Below the pieces are notes generated by a model, which saw nothing but the letters and a program-made list of their open reading frames with translations, made no database searches and was not told where the DNA came from. Source: CAVUNY01 sp963843535 (GTDB lineage Bacteria; Chloroflexota; Anaerolineae; Anaerolineales; Anaerolineaceae). From it: 64,000 nucleotides of DNA. Location of the stretch: positions 186,001 to 250,000 of the forward strand of contig CAWJKU010000001.1 in the NCBI GenBank assembly GCA_963843535.1, in the 5' to 3' direction. Below are positions 34,413 to 43,052 of the stretch, piece after piece; within the stretch, counting starts at the first letter, position 1, and every line of letters begins with the position of its first letter. The translations under genes were made by a program, and so were the position numbers.

Positions 34413-34438
34413 TACGGGCAAAATTTACCCGTATTTTT
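34413..34438 (+). terminator. Small terminator-like hairpin
   Basis: TACGGG (34413-34418) pairs with CCCGTA (34428-34433) and runs into five T. It lies between the insertion sequence and the injection-system genes. A GC-rich piece at 34446-34480 (ACGCCCCGACAGCGGGGCGG and GGGGGGTGGGGC) resembles one end of the dispersed repeats at 11211 and 17668. The rest up to about 34612 shows nothing recognisable. Confidence 0.5.
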
Positions 34439-34612
34439 GAATTCCCACGCCCCGACAGCGGGGCGGGGGCTGGGGGGTGGGGCTTTTTTGCCGCCTAGGT
34501 TTTTCTTTACTGCGGAGAATGTGTTTCTCAAGAAGACTTACCTAAAAAGACGAGAGAATTCCCCCCAGAAGACACCTGTAAGACACCTCATAGTCGTCCA
34601 TTTGTTACGCTG

Positions 34613-34915
34613 TTGGCAAAACGGCACCCGCTGGTGGGCGCCTCAGGCTTTATTCAAATGGACAAAGATACCGAATCTTTCGTTGTGCGACTCTGGCACG
34701 AAGCCTGTGCAGATGGTGAAAATGCGCATTGGCGCGGCTCCATCGATCATATTGGCACCCACCGGCGCCTGTATTTCAACGAATTGAATGGAATTATCCG
34801 GTTCATTCAGGATCAAATCGGCATAAAGGCCACCAGCCGGACGCCCTGGTTGCACGCGCTCTTAAAAAGGATTAGCCATGAGTTCGAAGGTTTCCGCACG
34901 TCGGGCAGGCAATAA
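34613..34915 (+). CDS. Small 'RLW' protein at the head of the eCIS locus
   Basis: The 100-residue protein (TTG start) or 85-residue protein (ATG at 34658, MDKDTESFVVRLWHEACADG) has the RLW pattern: FVVRLW, HWRGSIDHIGTHRRLYFNEL and NGIIRFIQDQIG. It aligns over its core with the small protein at 32030-32236. Its end overlaps the AAA ATPase gene by 38 bases, so it belongs to the injection-system operon. Neither start has a strong ribosome-binding site. No function known. Confidence 0.65.
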   Translation: MAKRHPLVGASGFIQMDKDTESFVVRLWHEACADGENAHWRGSIDHIGTHRRLYFNELNGIIRFIQDQIGIKATSRTPWLHALLKRISHEFEGFRTSGRQ

Positions 34916-37121
34916 TCCTTCTCCAGATCTGGATCGAAACCAGCGCCACCTGCAGGCGGAACTGGCGCGCATCGATGTGTTGATCCAGCGGGAGGTGCGG
35001 CGCTGGCAGCTGGCCGATCAGGACCCAACCGATATGTTCCGCGGCCTGTATGTTTCGGATGCCCAGGCTATTGCGCTGATCCAACGCCCGCTGTGCACCA
35101 ATTGGGGCCATGCGATCCAGCTTCCGCCGGACGAAGAAGCCATCTTTCAGACTGCCAGCTTCCAGGCCAGCCAGCAAGCAAAGGCGTTTTCAGCCGCCGC
35201 CCACTGCCAGGGCCATATTCTGCCCCTGGAGCACCTGGCCCAGGTTTTCGGGCTGGGTCCATTTGAGATGGATGTACTGCTGGTCTGCCTGGCGCCCCAG
35301 CTGGATTTGCGCTACGAGCGCCTGTACGGTTATTTGCAGGATGACCTGACCCGCAAACGCCCCAGCATTAACCTGGTGCTTGACCTGCTGGCTGAGTCCG
35401 GCCTGACGCGGCTGGGTTATTTGAAATATTTTGCAGAGAACGCCCCCCTGTTTCACAATCACCTTCTGGAGCGGACTCCAGAATCTTCCGCCAATCCCTG
35501 GCTGGGCCAGGCTCTGGTTGTGGATAGAACGGTAGCAGCCTGGTTGATGGGTGAATACCAGCCAACACCGGAGCTGGTCCCGCACGTCCATTGGCAAAAA
35601 CCGATTTTGGAGAAAACCGATGCCCTCCTGGCCGGGCCGGCGTTTGAGGTCAGCCCAGAATGGATAGATCGACTTGCCCAATCCCCCGAGGATACGAACG
35701 GCCTCGGACAAGAGAAAACCCACCCGCCGATCCTGGTCTTCTGGGGGCCGGACCAGCTTGCCCAACAAGCCGCCGCCCGCAGGCTGGCAGCCCAGTTAAA
35801 TCAGCCGCTGCTTGCGATCGACCTGGCCGTGGCAGTTACAGAAACGCTGTCTGCCGACCGGGCGGTCCGTTTATCTTTACGGGATGCCTGCCTGAGTGAT
35901 GCCATTCCTTTCCTCGAAGGGTGGGATACCTGCCAGGTGGAAAGCCAGCCGCCGCTGGGCGTTTTCGAAGCACTGACAGCGTTTCCCGGCCTGCTGATCT
36001 TGAGCGGAAAGGAGGCCTGGCAGCCAGTTGGAATGAAACGGTCGCGCCGCCTGCTGACATACGAATTTCCAATCCCGGATTACCTCCAACGCTCGAAACT
36101 ATGGCGCCAATTCATTGAACCAGAGCAGGCATCCTCTGGGCTCAATCCCGGTCTGCAAACCCTGGCCGGACAGTTTATCCTGTCTGCTGCCCAAATTCGG
36201 GATGCCGTGGCCCAGGCAAAGGATGGCGCCCACCAGCAAGGTATCCCATTGTCGCAGGCAGACCTGTTTGCGGCAGCGCGGGCCTGCTCCAACCCGCACC
36301 TCTCCAGCCTGGCGCGCAAGATCAGCCCGCGCTACACCTGGGCCGATATCATCCTGCCGCCTGACACCCTGGCCCTGCTGGGGGAAATTGTGGCGGTCGT
36401 GCGCAGCCGGGCCCTGGTCCTCTCCGAATGGGGGGTCGGCCGCAAGCTGGTGCCCAGCGGCGGGGTGGCCGTGCTCTTTGCCGGCCCGCCCGGCACCGGT
36501 AAAACCATGTCGGCCGAAGTCATCGCTGGCGATCTGGGCCTGGACCTGTATAAAATCGACCTTTCCAGCATAGTCAGCAAGTATATTGGCGAAACCGAGA
36601 AAAACCTGGAGCAACTCTTCACGGAAGCCGAATCCAGCAATGCCATCCTGTTCTTCGACGAGGCTGACGCCCTGTTCGGCAAGCGCTCCGAGGTGCGCGA
36701 TGCGCACGACCGTTACGCCAATATCGAGATCAGTTACCTGCTGCAGCGCATGGAGGCCTATGCCGGGGTGACCATCCTGGCCACCAACCTGCGTGCCAAC
36801 CTGGATGAAGCCTTCACCCGCCGCCTGCAGTTCGCCGTCGATTTCCCCTTCCCTAACCAGACCGACCGGCTGCGTATCTGGCAGGCGCTCTTCCCGCCCG
36901 AAGTGCCGCGCGATCCGGCCCTGGACCTGGCGCTGCTGGCTCAGAAGTACCGCCTGGCGGGCGGGAACATCCGCAATATTCTGGTCAACGCGGCCTACCT
37001 GGCGGCCAACGACGGCAGGTCCGTCACCATGCAGCACCTGCTGCACGGCGTGCGCCGCGAGCTGCAGAAGATGGGCAGGCTGGTGGATGAAAATGGCAAT
37101 AATAGGGAAACCACTGCATGA
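34878..37121 (+). CDS. eCIS-associated AAA+ ATPase (Pvc15/Afp15-like)
   Basis: This is a cytoplasmic AAA+ ATPase of the kind found in nearly all extracellular contractile injection loci, thought to help assembly or cargo loading. The 747-residue protein has an N-terminal region unique to eCIS ATPases (about 1-470, with a degenerate AAA-like part near 280-400). The C-terminal classical domain has Walker A GPPGTGKT at 536-543, Walker B ILFFDEAD near 590-597, sensor/arginine finger in TRRLQFAVDFPFPNQ and sensor 2 in LAGGNIRNILVNAAYLA. It overlaps the next gene by ATGA. Confidence 0.9.
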   Translation: MSSKVSARRAGNNPSPDLDRNQRHLQAELARIDVLIQREVRRWQLADQDPTDMFRGLYVSDAQAIALIQRPLCTNWGHAIQLPPDEEAIFQTASFQASQQAKAFSAAAHCQGHILPLEHLAQVFGLGPFEMDVLLVCLAPQLDLRYERLYGYLQDDLTRKRPSINLVLDLLAESGLTRLGYLKYFAENAPLFHNHLLERTPESSANPWLGQALVVDRTVAAWLMGEYQPTPELVPHVHWQKPILEKTDALLAGPAFEVSPEWIDRLAQSPEDTNGLGQEKTHPPILVFWGPDQLAQQAAARRLAAQLNQPLLAIDLAVAVTETLSADRAVRLSLRDACLSDAIPFLEGWDTCQVESQPPLGVFEALTAFPGLLILSGKEAWQPVGMKRSRRLLTYEFPIPDYLQRSKLWRQFIEPEQASSGLNPGLQTLAGQFILSAAQIRDAVAQAKDGAHQQGIPLSQADLFAAARACSNPHLSSLARKISPRYTWADIILPPDTLALLGEIVAVVRSRALVLSEWGVGRKLVPSGGVAVLFAGPPGTGKTMSAEVIAGDLGLDLYKIDLSSIVSKYIGETEKNLEQLFTEAESSNAILFFDEADALFGKRSEVRDAHDRYANIEISYLLQRMEAYAGVTILATNLRANLDEAFTRRLQFAVDFPFPNQTDRLRIWQALFPPEVPRDPALDLALLAQKYRLAGGNIRNILVNAAYLAANDGRSVTMQHLLHGVRRELQKMGRLVDENGNNRETTA

Positions 37122-38641
37122 CCGCCACCAGTCCAGCCAACCAATCCTTACCTCAGAAAGCCAAAAAAGGGCCTGCTGCGCCAGTTCCTGTTATTGAAAA
37201 AACAACAAGTTCAAGCACCTCTTCAGAATACAAGGCTTTTGTCGGCAGCCTTCAATTGTGCGACATGAAAGACTTTAATGGGATCCGGTATTTACGGTCT
37301 TCGAGTGGGTTTCTAATGGCAAACCAACGGCATAGGCTGATTCAGGAAGTTGGTTGTCTTCATGGTAATACCCTGATCCAGCGCGCCCTTGCGGAAAAAA
37401 ATTCTACCCTGTATGAGAGTTATCATCAGGAACTGCAAATTTTAATAAAAGCTGGACAATGGAAGGAAATCCCCAAGGCCGTGGATGAAATTCTCGTTGG
37501 ACAGTTATCTTCAACGGAATTCCTTTCCCTTTGGGATTTTGGAGTTCAAGGCTATTCTCGCATCCTGGCTGCTGAAATGAGTAAAGCAATTGAAGCAGGC
37601 GATAAGCAACAAATTATCAACTTATCTCTGCATCCATTAAAAGGACAGCTGCCTTTGGAGGATGAAACTGCGCTGGAAAACATGTCCTCCAAAGGATTGT
37701 TTCGGATCTACAAGCGTCAGATTCAGGAAGCCCAGGCGACAGGCAATAAAAAATTAATCTTTGAAGCCATGGATAGAACAATGGCCGGCTTTATCCAGAG
37801 TCCAGAAGTTGACCAGCTTCAAATAATGTTGGTCAAGGGAATCGGAAAAATATATAAAAAAGAGATGCTGGATGCTGTTCAAGGGGGTGACAAGGCCGCG
37901 ATTTTAAAGGCATATGAAGGGGTGGTCGTTGGGTTAGTTCAAGATAAGGATATCGAACAAATGCGTTCCCTGGCGACTTATGGTTTAAGGAAGCTGGGTG
38001 AAGAAGAACTGGCAAAACTCATCGAAGATCCGGATATTTCGAAAATCACAAAATTCATCCGAAAAGATTTCAATCCTGGCCCCCCTTTGACCGAATTCTC
38101 GGCCGAGACGGATCGATGGATTCGCCAGCAGCTTCCCGAGCTATTCCCGCCCGCAGAAACGGTTGGACCCCAATCTGTGGAACCACAACCAACGGGACAA
38201 CCACCAGCGAAAAAACCATTGAAAAAGCAGCCGGGCCAACCAGAAGAGAAGATGCCCAAACGAACTATTAAACCCTCTGTAGAAATTAAACCCTATGGCT
38301 CTGGAAGAGTTGGGGTGCTTGTAGACGGTATTCCAATATTTTGGGGTGGGTTTTACTCCCCTCTTCCAGAAGAACCAATCCAAATAAAATCAGAAAAATG
38401 GGATAAAGATAGCAATGATTTTATACTCTCCCTAACAATTTGGTTCGATTATGCAATCCTGCAATTTGTCCAGGGATACGAAAAAGAAACCCATAAGATG
38501 GGCTTTAATTTGTGGATTAACTTGTTTGCCCAGAATCCCGGTGAAGAAAAAGAAACCCCCATAATCCTTTTCGGAGATACGCCTATACTCCGCCCAAGAA
38601 GGCAACAATTAGAACTACCTGCAAAAAAAACAAGAAAATAA
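37118..38641 (+). CDS. Unknown eCIS-linked protein, candidate cargo
   Basis: The 507-residue protein is not recognised. Residues 1-45 are low-complexity and Ser/Thr/Lys-rich. Near 70-93 is LIQEVGCLHGNTLIQRALAE, a variant of the LQ-x-x-IGN-x-x-xQ motif shared with the next three genes. Residues 95-330 are helical repeats of about 55 residues (ILAAEMSKAIEAGDKQQI, IYKRQIQEAQATGNKKLI, IYKKEMLDAVQGGDKAAI). A Pro/Lys linker (345-385) leads to a C-terminal beta-rich domain of about 110 residues. The gene is AT-richer than the structural genes. It is coupled to the ATPase gene by a 4-base overlap. Cargo role is inference from position and motif. Confidence 0.75.
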   Translation: MTATSPANQSLPQKAKKGPAAPVPVIEKTTSSSTSSEYKAFVGSLQLCDMKDFNGIRYLRSSSGFLMANQRHRLIQEVGCLHGNTLIQRALAEKNSTLYESYHQELQILIKAGQWKEIPKAVDEILVGQLSSTEFLSLWDFGVQGYSRILAAEMSKAIEAGDKQQIINLSLHPLKGQLPLEDETALENMSSKGLFRIYKRQIQEAQATGNKKLIFEAMDRTMAGFIQSPEVDQLQIMLVKGIGKIYKKEMLDAVQGGDKAAILKAYEGVVVGLVQDKDIEQMRSLATYGLRKLGEEELAKLIEDPDISKITKFIRKDFNPGPPLTEFSAETDRWIRQQLPELFPPAETVGPQSVEPQPTGQPPAKKPLKKQPGQPEEKMPKRTIKPSVEIKPYGSGRVGVLVDGIPIFWGGFYSPLPEEPIQIKSEKWDKDSNDFILSLTIWFDYAILQFVQGYEKETHKMGFNLWINLFAQNPGEEKETPIILFGDTPILRPRRQQLELPAKKTRK

Positions 38642-38645
38642 GCAG

Positions 38646-39773
38646 ATGAATAAGCAAGCCAATATCAATCAATCGGTCACAAAGAAAAGGGATAAACCGG
38701 AAAACCGGCCAGTTTCAGCCTGTTTGGAGCGAAAACCAGGATTGGCAGACCTGCAGCAATCCATTGGTAATTTCGCCACCCAGCAGTTGATTCGGCCGAC
38801 TGGCAAAAAAGAAGATTCAACCAGCATACATTTATTAAACCCTCAATCTTTGATGGATGAGTTAAGACGTGGGAAAATCACAACCGTTCAATGCAAGTCA
38901 GGCGAGCAAGAAAAAAGCAAAATTGAAACGGGATATGTGGACTTCAATTTTAAATATCTGTATGACGAATCAGATGTCTTAGATTTTGTAGGTCAGCGGT
39001 ACTCTATGATTACAGCATGGTTTGAGAACTACGCAAAAAATCACGGCCTGGATTATAAAAAAGATTTCTTAAGTCTGGTTCAGAAAATCAATACCCTTTT
39101 TAATTTTATAGATAAGGATTTCGGCCTGCCTGAAACCAGAGGCGCCAATAAACAATTTGTCTACCACATTCGCGCTCTTGCGCCACCAGCGTTTGGTGAC
39201 ATTCAAGTCCGGATGGTTTCGCCTGTGCTGCCAAGGGTAGAAAAGAAAGTGAAGCCGCCTGAATCCGCCTCCTCTGAAACACCAAAGAATACTGAACTCC
39301 TGATGCAGCTAAAGAAAAATTTAAACCTTGTCGATGATTTGTTAAATTCACTGGTTGACCCTGGCAGTGAAACACCTATTACGAGATTGAAGGGATTCAT
39401 AAAAAAAGTTAGAGACTTTCTAGATAAAGCAGAGTGTGCAGTTAATCTTGGAGAACCTTTAGGAAAATTCGCTGGCTCTCTCTGGGAGATCGCAAATGCG
39501 CGGGAAAAAAGTGAGGTAGATAAACATAAAGCTTTCGATAACATGCTTGAAAGGCTCAAGGAAGTTCTCCTTGTTCTCGCCGAATGCTTGGCTCCGTTTG
39601 ATAGTAAGGATGTTAAAGAATGGAAAGATGAACTTGAGAATCTGTTTGCGGAAGCCCAAAAACATATGCACAATCTGACTAATGTATTAAGGCATGCAAA
39701 TGACATAAGACAGGAGAGAGGGAGAAAAGAAACGGAAGGCGGTATGGGTGTGCCTTATATCATCGATAAGTAA
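38646..39773 (+). CDS. Unknown eCIS-linked protein, candidate cargo
   Basis: The 375-residue protein is not recognised. After a basic N-terminus it has LADLQQSIGNFATQQLIRPT (33-52), the clearest copy of the shared motif, then TVQCKSGEQ. Residues about 95-190 form a mixed domain (YVDFNFKYLYDESDVLDFVG, FVYHIRALAPPAFGDIQVRM). Residues 215-350 are strongly helical, perhaps a coiled coil (LKKNLNLVDDLLNSLV, AFDNMLERLKEVLLVLAE). No signal peptide. It follows the previous gene by four bases. A toxin activity is possible but no catalytic motif is seen. Confidence 0.75.
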   Translation: MNKQANINQSVTKKRDKPENRPVSACLERKPGLADLQQSIGNFATQQLIRPTGKKEDSTSIHLLNPQSLMDELRRGKITTVQCKSGEQEKSKIETGYVDFNFKYLYDESDVLDFVGQRYSMITAWFENYAKNHGLDYKKDFLSLVQKINTLFNFIDKDFGLPETRGANKQFVYHIRALAPPAFGDIQVRMVSPVLPRVEKKVKPPESASSETPKNTELLMQLKKNLNLVDDLLNSLVDPGSETPITRLKGFIKKVRDFLDKAECAVNLGEPLGKFAGSLWEIANAREKSEVDKHKAFDNMLERLKEVLLVLAECLAPFDSKDVKEWKDELENLFAEAQKHMHNLTNVLRHANDIRQERGRKETEGGMGVPYIIDK

Positions 39774-39941
39774 TAACCAATTTTCAATTCGCTAAATGAT
39801 CGCAAGATTTCTGATTTCATCGACCGAAGAGACATGGAATCGAACCTACCAAATCAAGATTAAGGCAAAAGAACTATCCAAGAAGGAATATCTAACTCAA
39901 TTAACCAGGGCCTAGCCAGAAATGGTTGCCCGAAGTTCTTT

Positions 39942-41228
39942 ATGAAAAATTCAAGAAACAAAAAAATGAAATCCGTCACAAAAAGTAAAGAAGTCTCGTT
40001 CGCGGAAAAAAATACGCATGGCGTTTCAAAATGCAGCCAAAGCCGTTCAGGCAATCCTGTTCCTACCTCAGTAGAAAATATTCTGCAGGCCCAGGTAGGC
40101 AACCATGCTGTGCAGCAGCTGTTGAGAGCGCTAAGCCCTTCAGTAGATCATAAGCAGTCATTTCCTTTTCCTAGTAACCGTTGCATTCAACGCTGGAGCA
40201 TCGGTGGGGATCATCAAGCATTGACTCTGTCAGGATTGGAAGAAGCAAAAATAATGTCTGAGATGCCACCAATAATAATCCAGATGTTAATGAAATATTC
40301 TACCCAGATGGATTTGACTGTTCCAGAACTGGAATTCAACATATTTGGGTGGACAATTGGCGAGAATCACGAACGCCTGGTAGATCATTATTTATCAAAT
40401 TATAGAAGTGCTCTGCATCATGGAGAGGCTGGCTGTTACAAATACCCAAAGAACGTTGCCGCTGAAATTAATAAAAGCCTTCAGGACCAGTATGTCCAAT
40501 CCGCTCGATCTTGTTTTAACAAAGGAGATAATTCCGGGGCGCTTCAGGATCTCGGGTATGCTTTACATATCGCTCAAGATCGTGGAGCTCATGGAGAGGG
40601 GGGAATTGGATACGGGCATGATAAACCCAAGACAGATGCTTATGCCCCCGACAATCGTGAAAAAAACATTGATGGTTGGAACGAAGCAGTTTGCAATTCT
40701 GCGGACGTAGTTGATGAGGCTCAGGACTTTGTAACGCAGTTATTCCCAGGAAAGAATGAGTCAACCGGCCCCTTACCCGGTCTTAAATTTGAAGTTCCGG
40801 TGCCCAAAACTGGTTCTATTGTTGAATTTATCGATAAACACAACCCGATCTCTTTCAAGGGGTATGGTGGCATAGAAAGTAAAGCAATGGTTTATGCGAT
40901 CACAGCCTGGGTGTTTGGTGAATCTATTTTATGGGAAATGCCTGCGAATGACATGGAGATCATTAGGCCAAAAGGACAAAAGAAACTCGAAAAAGCAAAA
41001 ACTTACTGGACAAGATGCACAAATAATACGGTGAGAAACATTATTTCTTACTATGCAATGGTTTTGCATATTCCTGCGAATGAATTTAAAAGGAATGCAA
41101 AAGCCTTATTCAATTCTGACCCGAAACTTATGAGTGAAATCCTCTATGATCATGTGACCAGGCTTCACGACGTAAAGAAATATGCTGACCTTGAATTGGG
41201 ATTGCACCCAATTCATTATCCAGATTAA
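39942..41228 (+). CDS. Candidate eCIS cargo with phospholipase C/nuclease-like core
   Basis: The 428-residue protein has a basic Lys/Ser-rich start, then ENILQAQVGNHAVQQLLRAL (45-64) and RCIQRWS, the shared leader pattern. The rest resembles the zinc-dependent phospholipase C/S1-P1 nuclease superfamily seen in many polymorphic toxins. Features are SALHHGEAGCYKYP, then DLGYALHIAQDRGAHGEGG near 202-220 and GHDKPKTDAYAPDN. These supply His/Asp ligands in the expected order. It is AT-rich and separated from its neighbours by 168 and 120 bases, so it may be an exchangeable module. Activity is inferred from motif only. Confidence 0.7.
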   Translation: MKNSRNKKMKSVTKSKEVSFAEKNTHGVSKCSQSRSGNPVPTSVENILQAQVGNHAVQQLLRALSPSVDHKQSFPFPSNRCIQRWSIGGDHQALTLSGLEEAKIMSEMPPIIIQMLMKYSTQMDLTVPELEFNIFGWTIGENHERLVDHYLSNYRSALHHGEAGCYKYPKNVAAEINKSLQDQYVQSARSCFNKGDNSGALQDLGYALHIAQDRGAHGEGGIGYGHDKPKTDAYAPDNREKNIDGWNEAVCNSADVVDEAQDFVTQLFPGKNESTGPLPGLKFEVPVPKTGSIVEFIDKHNPISFKGYGGIESKAMVYAITAWVFGESILWEMPANDMEIIRPKGQKKLEKAKTYWTRCTNNTVRNIISYYAMVLHIPANEFKRNAKALFNSDPKLMSEILYDHVTRLHDVKKYADLELGLHPIHYPD

Positions 41229-41348
41229 TTCTTGAGGAAGAAAACAAATAAACAAAAAGATCATGTCTCAAACATACACACATTAACCCCTTGACAGGCG
41301 TCTTGTCCTCGAGATGCAAAGTGACATATAAGTACGGAGAGAATAACG

Positions 41349-42086
41349 ATGGCACAAGATAGTTTCTATGAGCGAAAAATTACCCGCAGAACAAGATCCA
41401 CAATCAGCCGGGAAAACAAAGCTCACTCTGATCCTGCCCAACCTGGCAATCCTGCGGCGAATTCAATCCAGCAAAAAATTGGCAATCGGGTTCTCCAGCG
41501 CGTGCTCGCCCAGAGGAATGGAGATGGATCCTTCGATCTCGACGATCAAACCACCGCCCGCATCAACCAGTTCCGCGGCGGCGGGCAGCCGCTGGACAGC
41601 ACCGTGCAGGCTCAGACCGGCGCAGCCATGGGCGCAGATTTCAGCAGCGTGCGCGTCCACACCACCCCGGAGGCGGATGCACTCAACCAACAGCTCAATG
41701 CCAAAGCCTTCACTACCGGGCAGGATATCTTCTTCAGCGAGGGCGCTTACCAGCCAGGTTCTTCCAGCGGGCAGGAGCTGATGGCCCATGAGCTGACCCA
41801 CGTGGTCCAGCAAAGCAGCGGGGCGGTGGGCGGTAGTGGCGGGCGCATGACCGTCAATGCCCCCGGGGATGCCTTCGAGCAGCAGGCGGATGCCGCCGCC
41901 CGCGAGATGGGGCAAGCCAGCAGTACGCCGCTGGTGCAGCGCCAGAAGCAGGTCGAGGAAGAGGAAGAGCCAGTTCAGGCTAAAGCGCTCCAGCGCCAGG
42001 AGCAGCCCGAGGAAGAGGACGAGTCAGTTCAGGCCAAAGCGCTCCAGCGCCAGGAGCAGCCCGAGGAAGAAGAGGAACTGAGATAA
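41349..42086 (+). CDS. DUF4157 protein of the eCIS locus
   Basis: DUF4157 proteins are common near extracellular injection systems. The 245-residue protein has the shared leader NSIQQKIGNRVLQRVLAQ (38-55). The DUF4157 core follows (about 75-155: PLDSTVQAQTGAAMGADFSS, VRVHTTPEADALNQQLNAKA) and ends in LMAHELTHVVQQ, an HExxH-like zinc site. The tail has 17-residue repeats (VQAKALQRQEQPEEE twice) that are very acidic. The base composition returns to high GC here. It may be a cargo, a carrier for cargo, or a protease. Confidence 0.85.
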   Translation: MAQDSFYERKITRRTRSTISRENKAHSDPAQPGNPAANSIQQKIGNRVLQRVLAQRNGDGSFDLDDQTTARINQFRGGGQPLDSTVQAQTGAAMGADFSSVRVHTTPEADALNQQLNAKAFTTGQDIFFSEGAYQPGSSSGQELMAHELTHVVQQSSGAVGGSGGRMTVNAPGDAFEQQADAAAREMGQASSTPLVQRQKQVEEEEEPVQAKALQRQEQPEEEDESVQAKALQRQEQPEEEEELR

Positions 42087-42102
42087 ACGCAGGAGAGGAA
42101 GC

Positions 42103-42969
42103 ATGTTAGACGAACTGGATGAAACCATCCGCCAGTTGCTGGTCGCTGAAATTTCGGCGAGCAACGGCAGGTTCGAGGTCAGCTTTGAACAGCCACGCCG
42201 GGATAAAACGGTCAGTTGGATGACGCCGACGATTAACCTGTTCCTGTATGATGTGCGCGAGAACAACATCCTGCGCCAGCACCAGTGGGAGCGCCCGCTG
42301 GCAAATGGTGGTGGGACAGATATAGCCGAAGCCCGAACCATCCTCAAACGCTCGCCGCTGCGCCTGGATTGTTTTTACATGCTCACCACCTGGGCCAGGG
42401 AAACGGAGGATGAACACCGCCTGATGAGCCTGTGCCTGATGGCCCTCTTCCGCTACCCGGAGCTGCCTGAAGAACGTTTGGTGGGAATGCTTAAGAGCCA
42501 GCCCTTCGCCATCCAGGCCCGCCTGGCAACCCATGACCACCTGACCAATCCGGCCGAAGTGTGGAGTGCCCTGGATAACGAGCTGCGCCCCAGTGTGTCC
42601 TACATCGTCACCCTGGCGCTCGATCCATGGGCTGAGGTGAGCGTGCCGGTGGTGCGCTCGCTGGCCCTGCGCCAGGGGTTGATGGGTTCCCTGCCGCATT
42701 CCCTGCTGGCGGGGGTACAGCCTTCCGATATGCGCTGGATCAACGGCTGCCTGCGGGATGCAAACAAAGACGGCGAGCCGCGGGCCGGGGTGGAGATCAT
42801 CCTCAAAGGCACCGGCCTATCCTCCTGCACAGACCTGCAGGGGCGCTTCACCCTGGGCAGCGTGCCCCCCGGCGAATATACCCTGTTGGCCTGGCCTGGC
42901 AAGGGCAAACCAGTCGAGAGGAAGATCGTCGTTTCGGACGAAAAACAGGACTACGACCTGGAATTATGA
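42103..42969 (+). CDS. DUF4255 (Pvc16-like) tail-terminator protein with C-terminal CarboxypepD-like domain
   Basis: The N-terminal about 190 residues (MLDELDETIRQLLVAEISAS, TINLFLYDVRENNILRQHQW, LDCFYMLTTWARETEDEHRL) match the DUF4255/Pvc16 family, which caps the sheath-tube end of injection particles. The last about 75 residues (GCLRDANKDGEPRAGVEIIL, TDLQGRFTLGSVPPGEYTLL) form a carboxypeptidase regulatory-like beta-sandwich. Total 288 residues. AGGAGAGG precedes the ATG. The extra domain could decorate the particle or bind the membrane side. Confidence 0.85.
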   Translation: MLDELDETIRQLLVAEISASNGRFEVSFEQPRRDKTVSWMTPTINLFLYDVRENNILRQHQWERPLANGGGTDIAEARTILKRSPLRLDCFYMLTTWARETEDEHRLMSLCLMALFRYPELPEERLVGMLKSQPFAIQARLATHDHLTNPAEVWSALDNELRPSVSYIVTLALDPWAEVSVPVVRSLALRQGLMGSLPHSLLAGVQPSDMRWINGCLRDANKDGEPRAGVEIILKGTGLSSCTDLQGRFTLGSVPPGEYTLLAWPGKGKPVERKIVVSDEKQDYDLEL

Positions 42970-43052
42970 GATCCCGGAGACCTCATTTTCACCCTTTTGT
43001 TGAGATGGACCAAAAAAAATAAGCAGACCAGATTTTTGAAAGGAGCAAAAAG

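Noticed and set aside
41291..41330. Promoter before the DUF4157 gene
   Set aside because: TTGACA at 41291 is good, but no -10 box lies at 16-18 bases.
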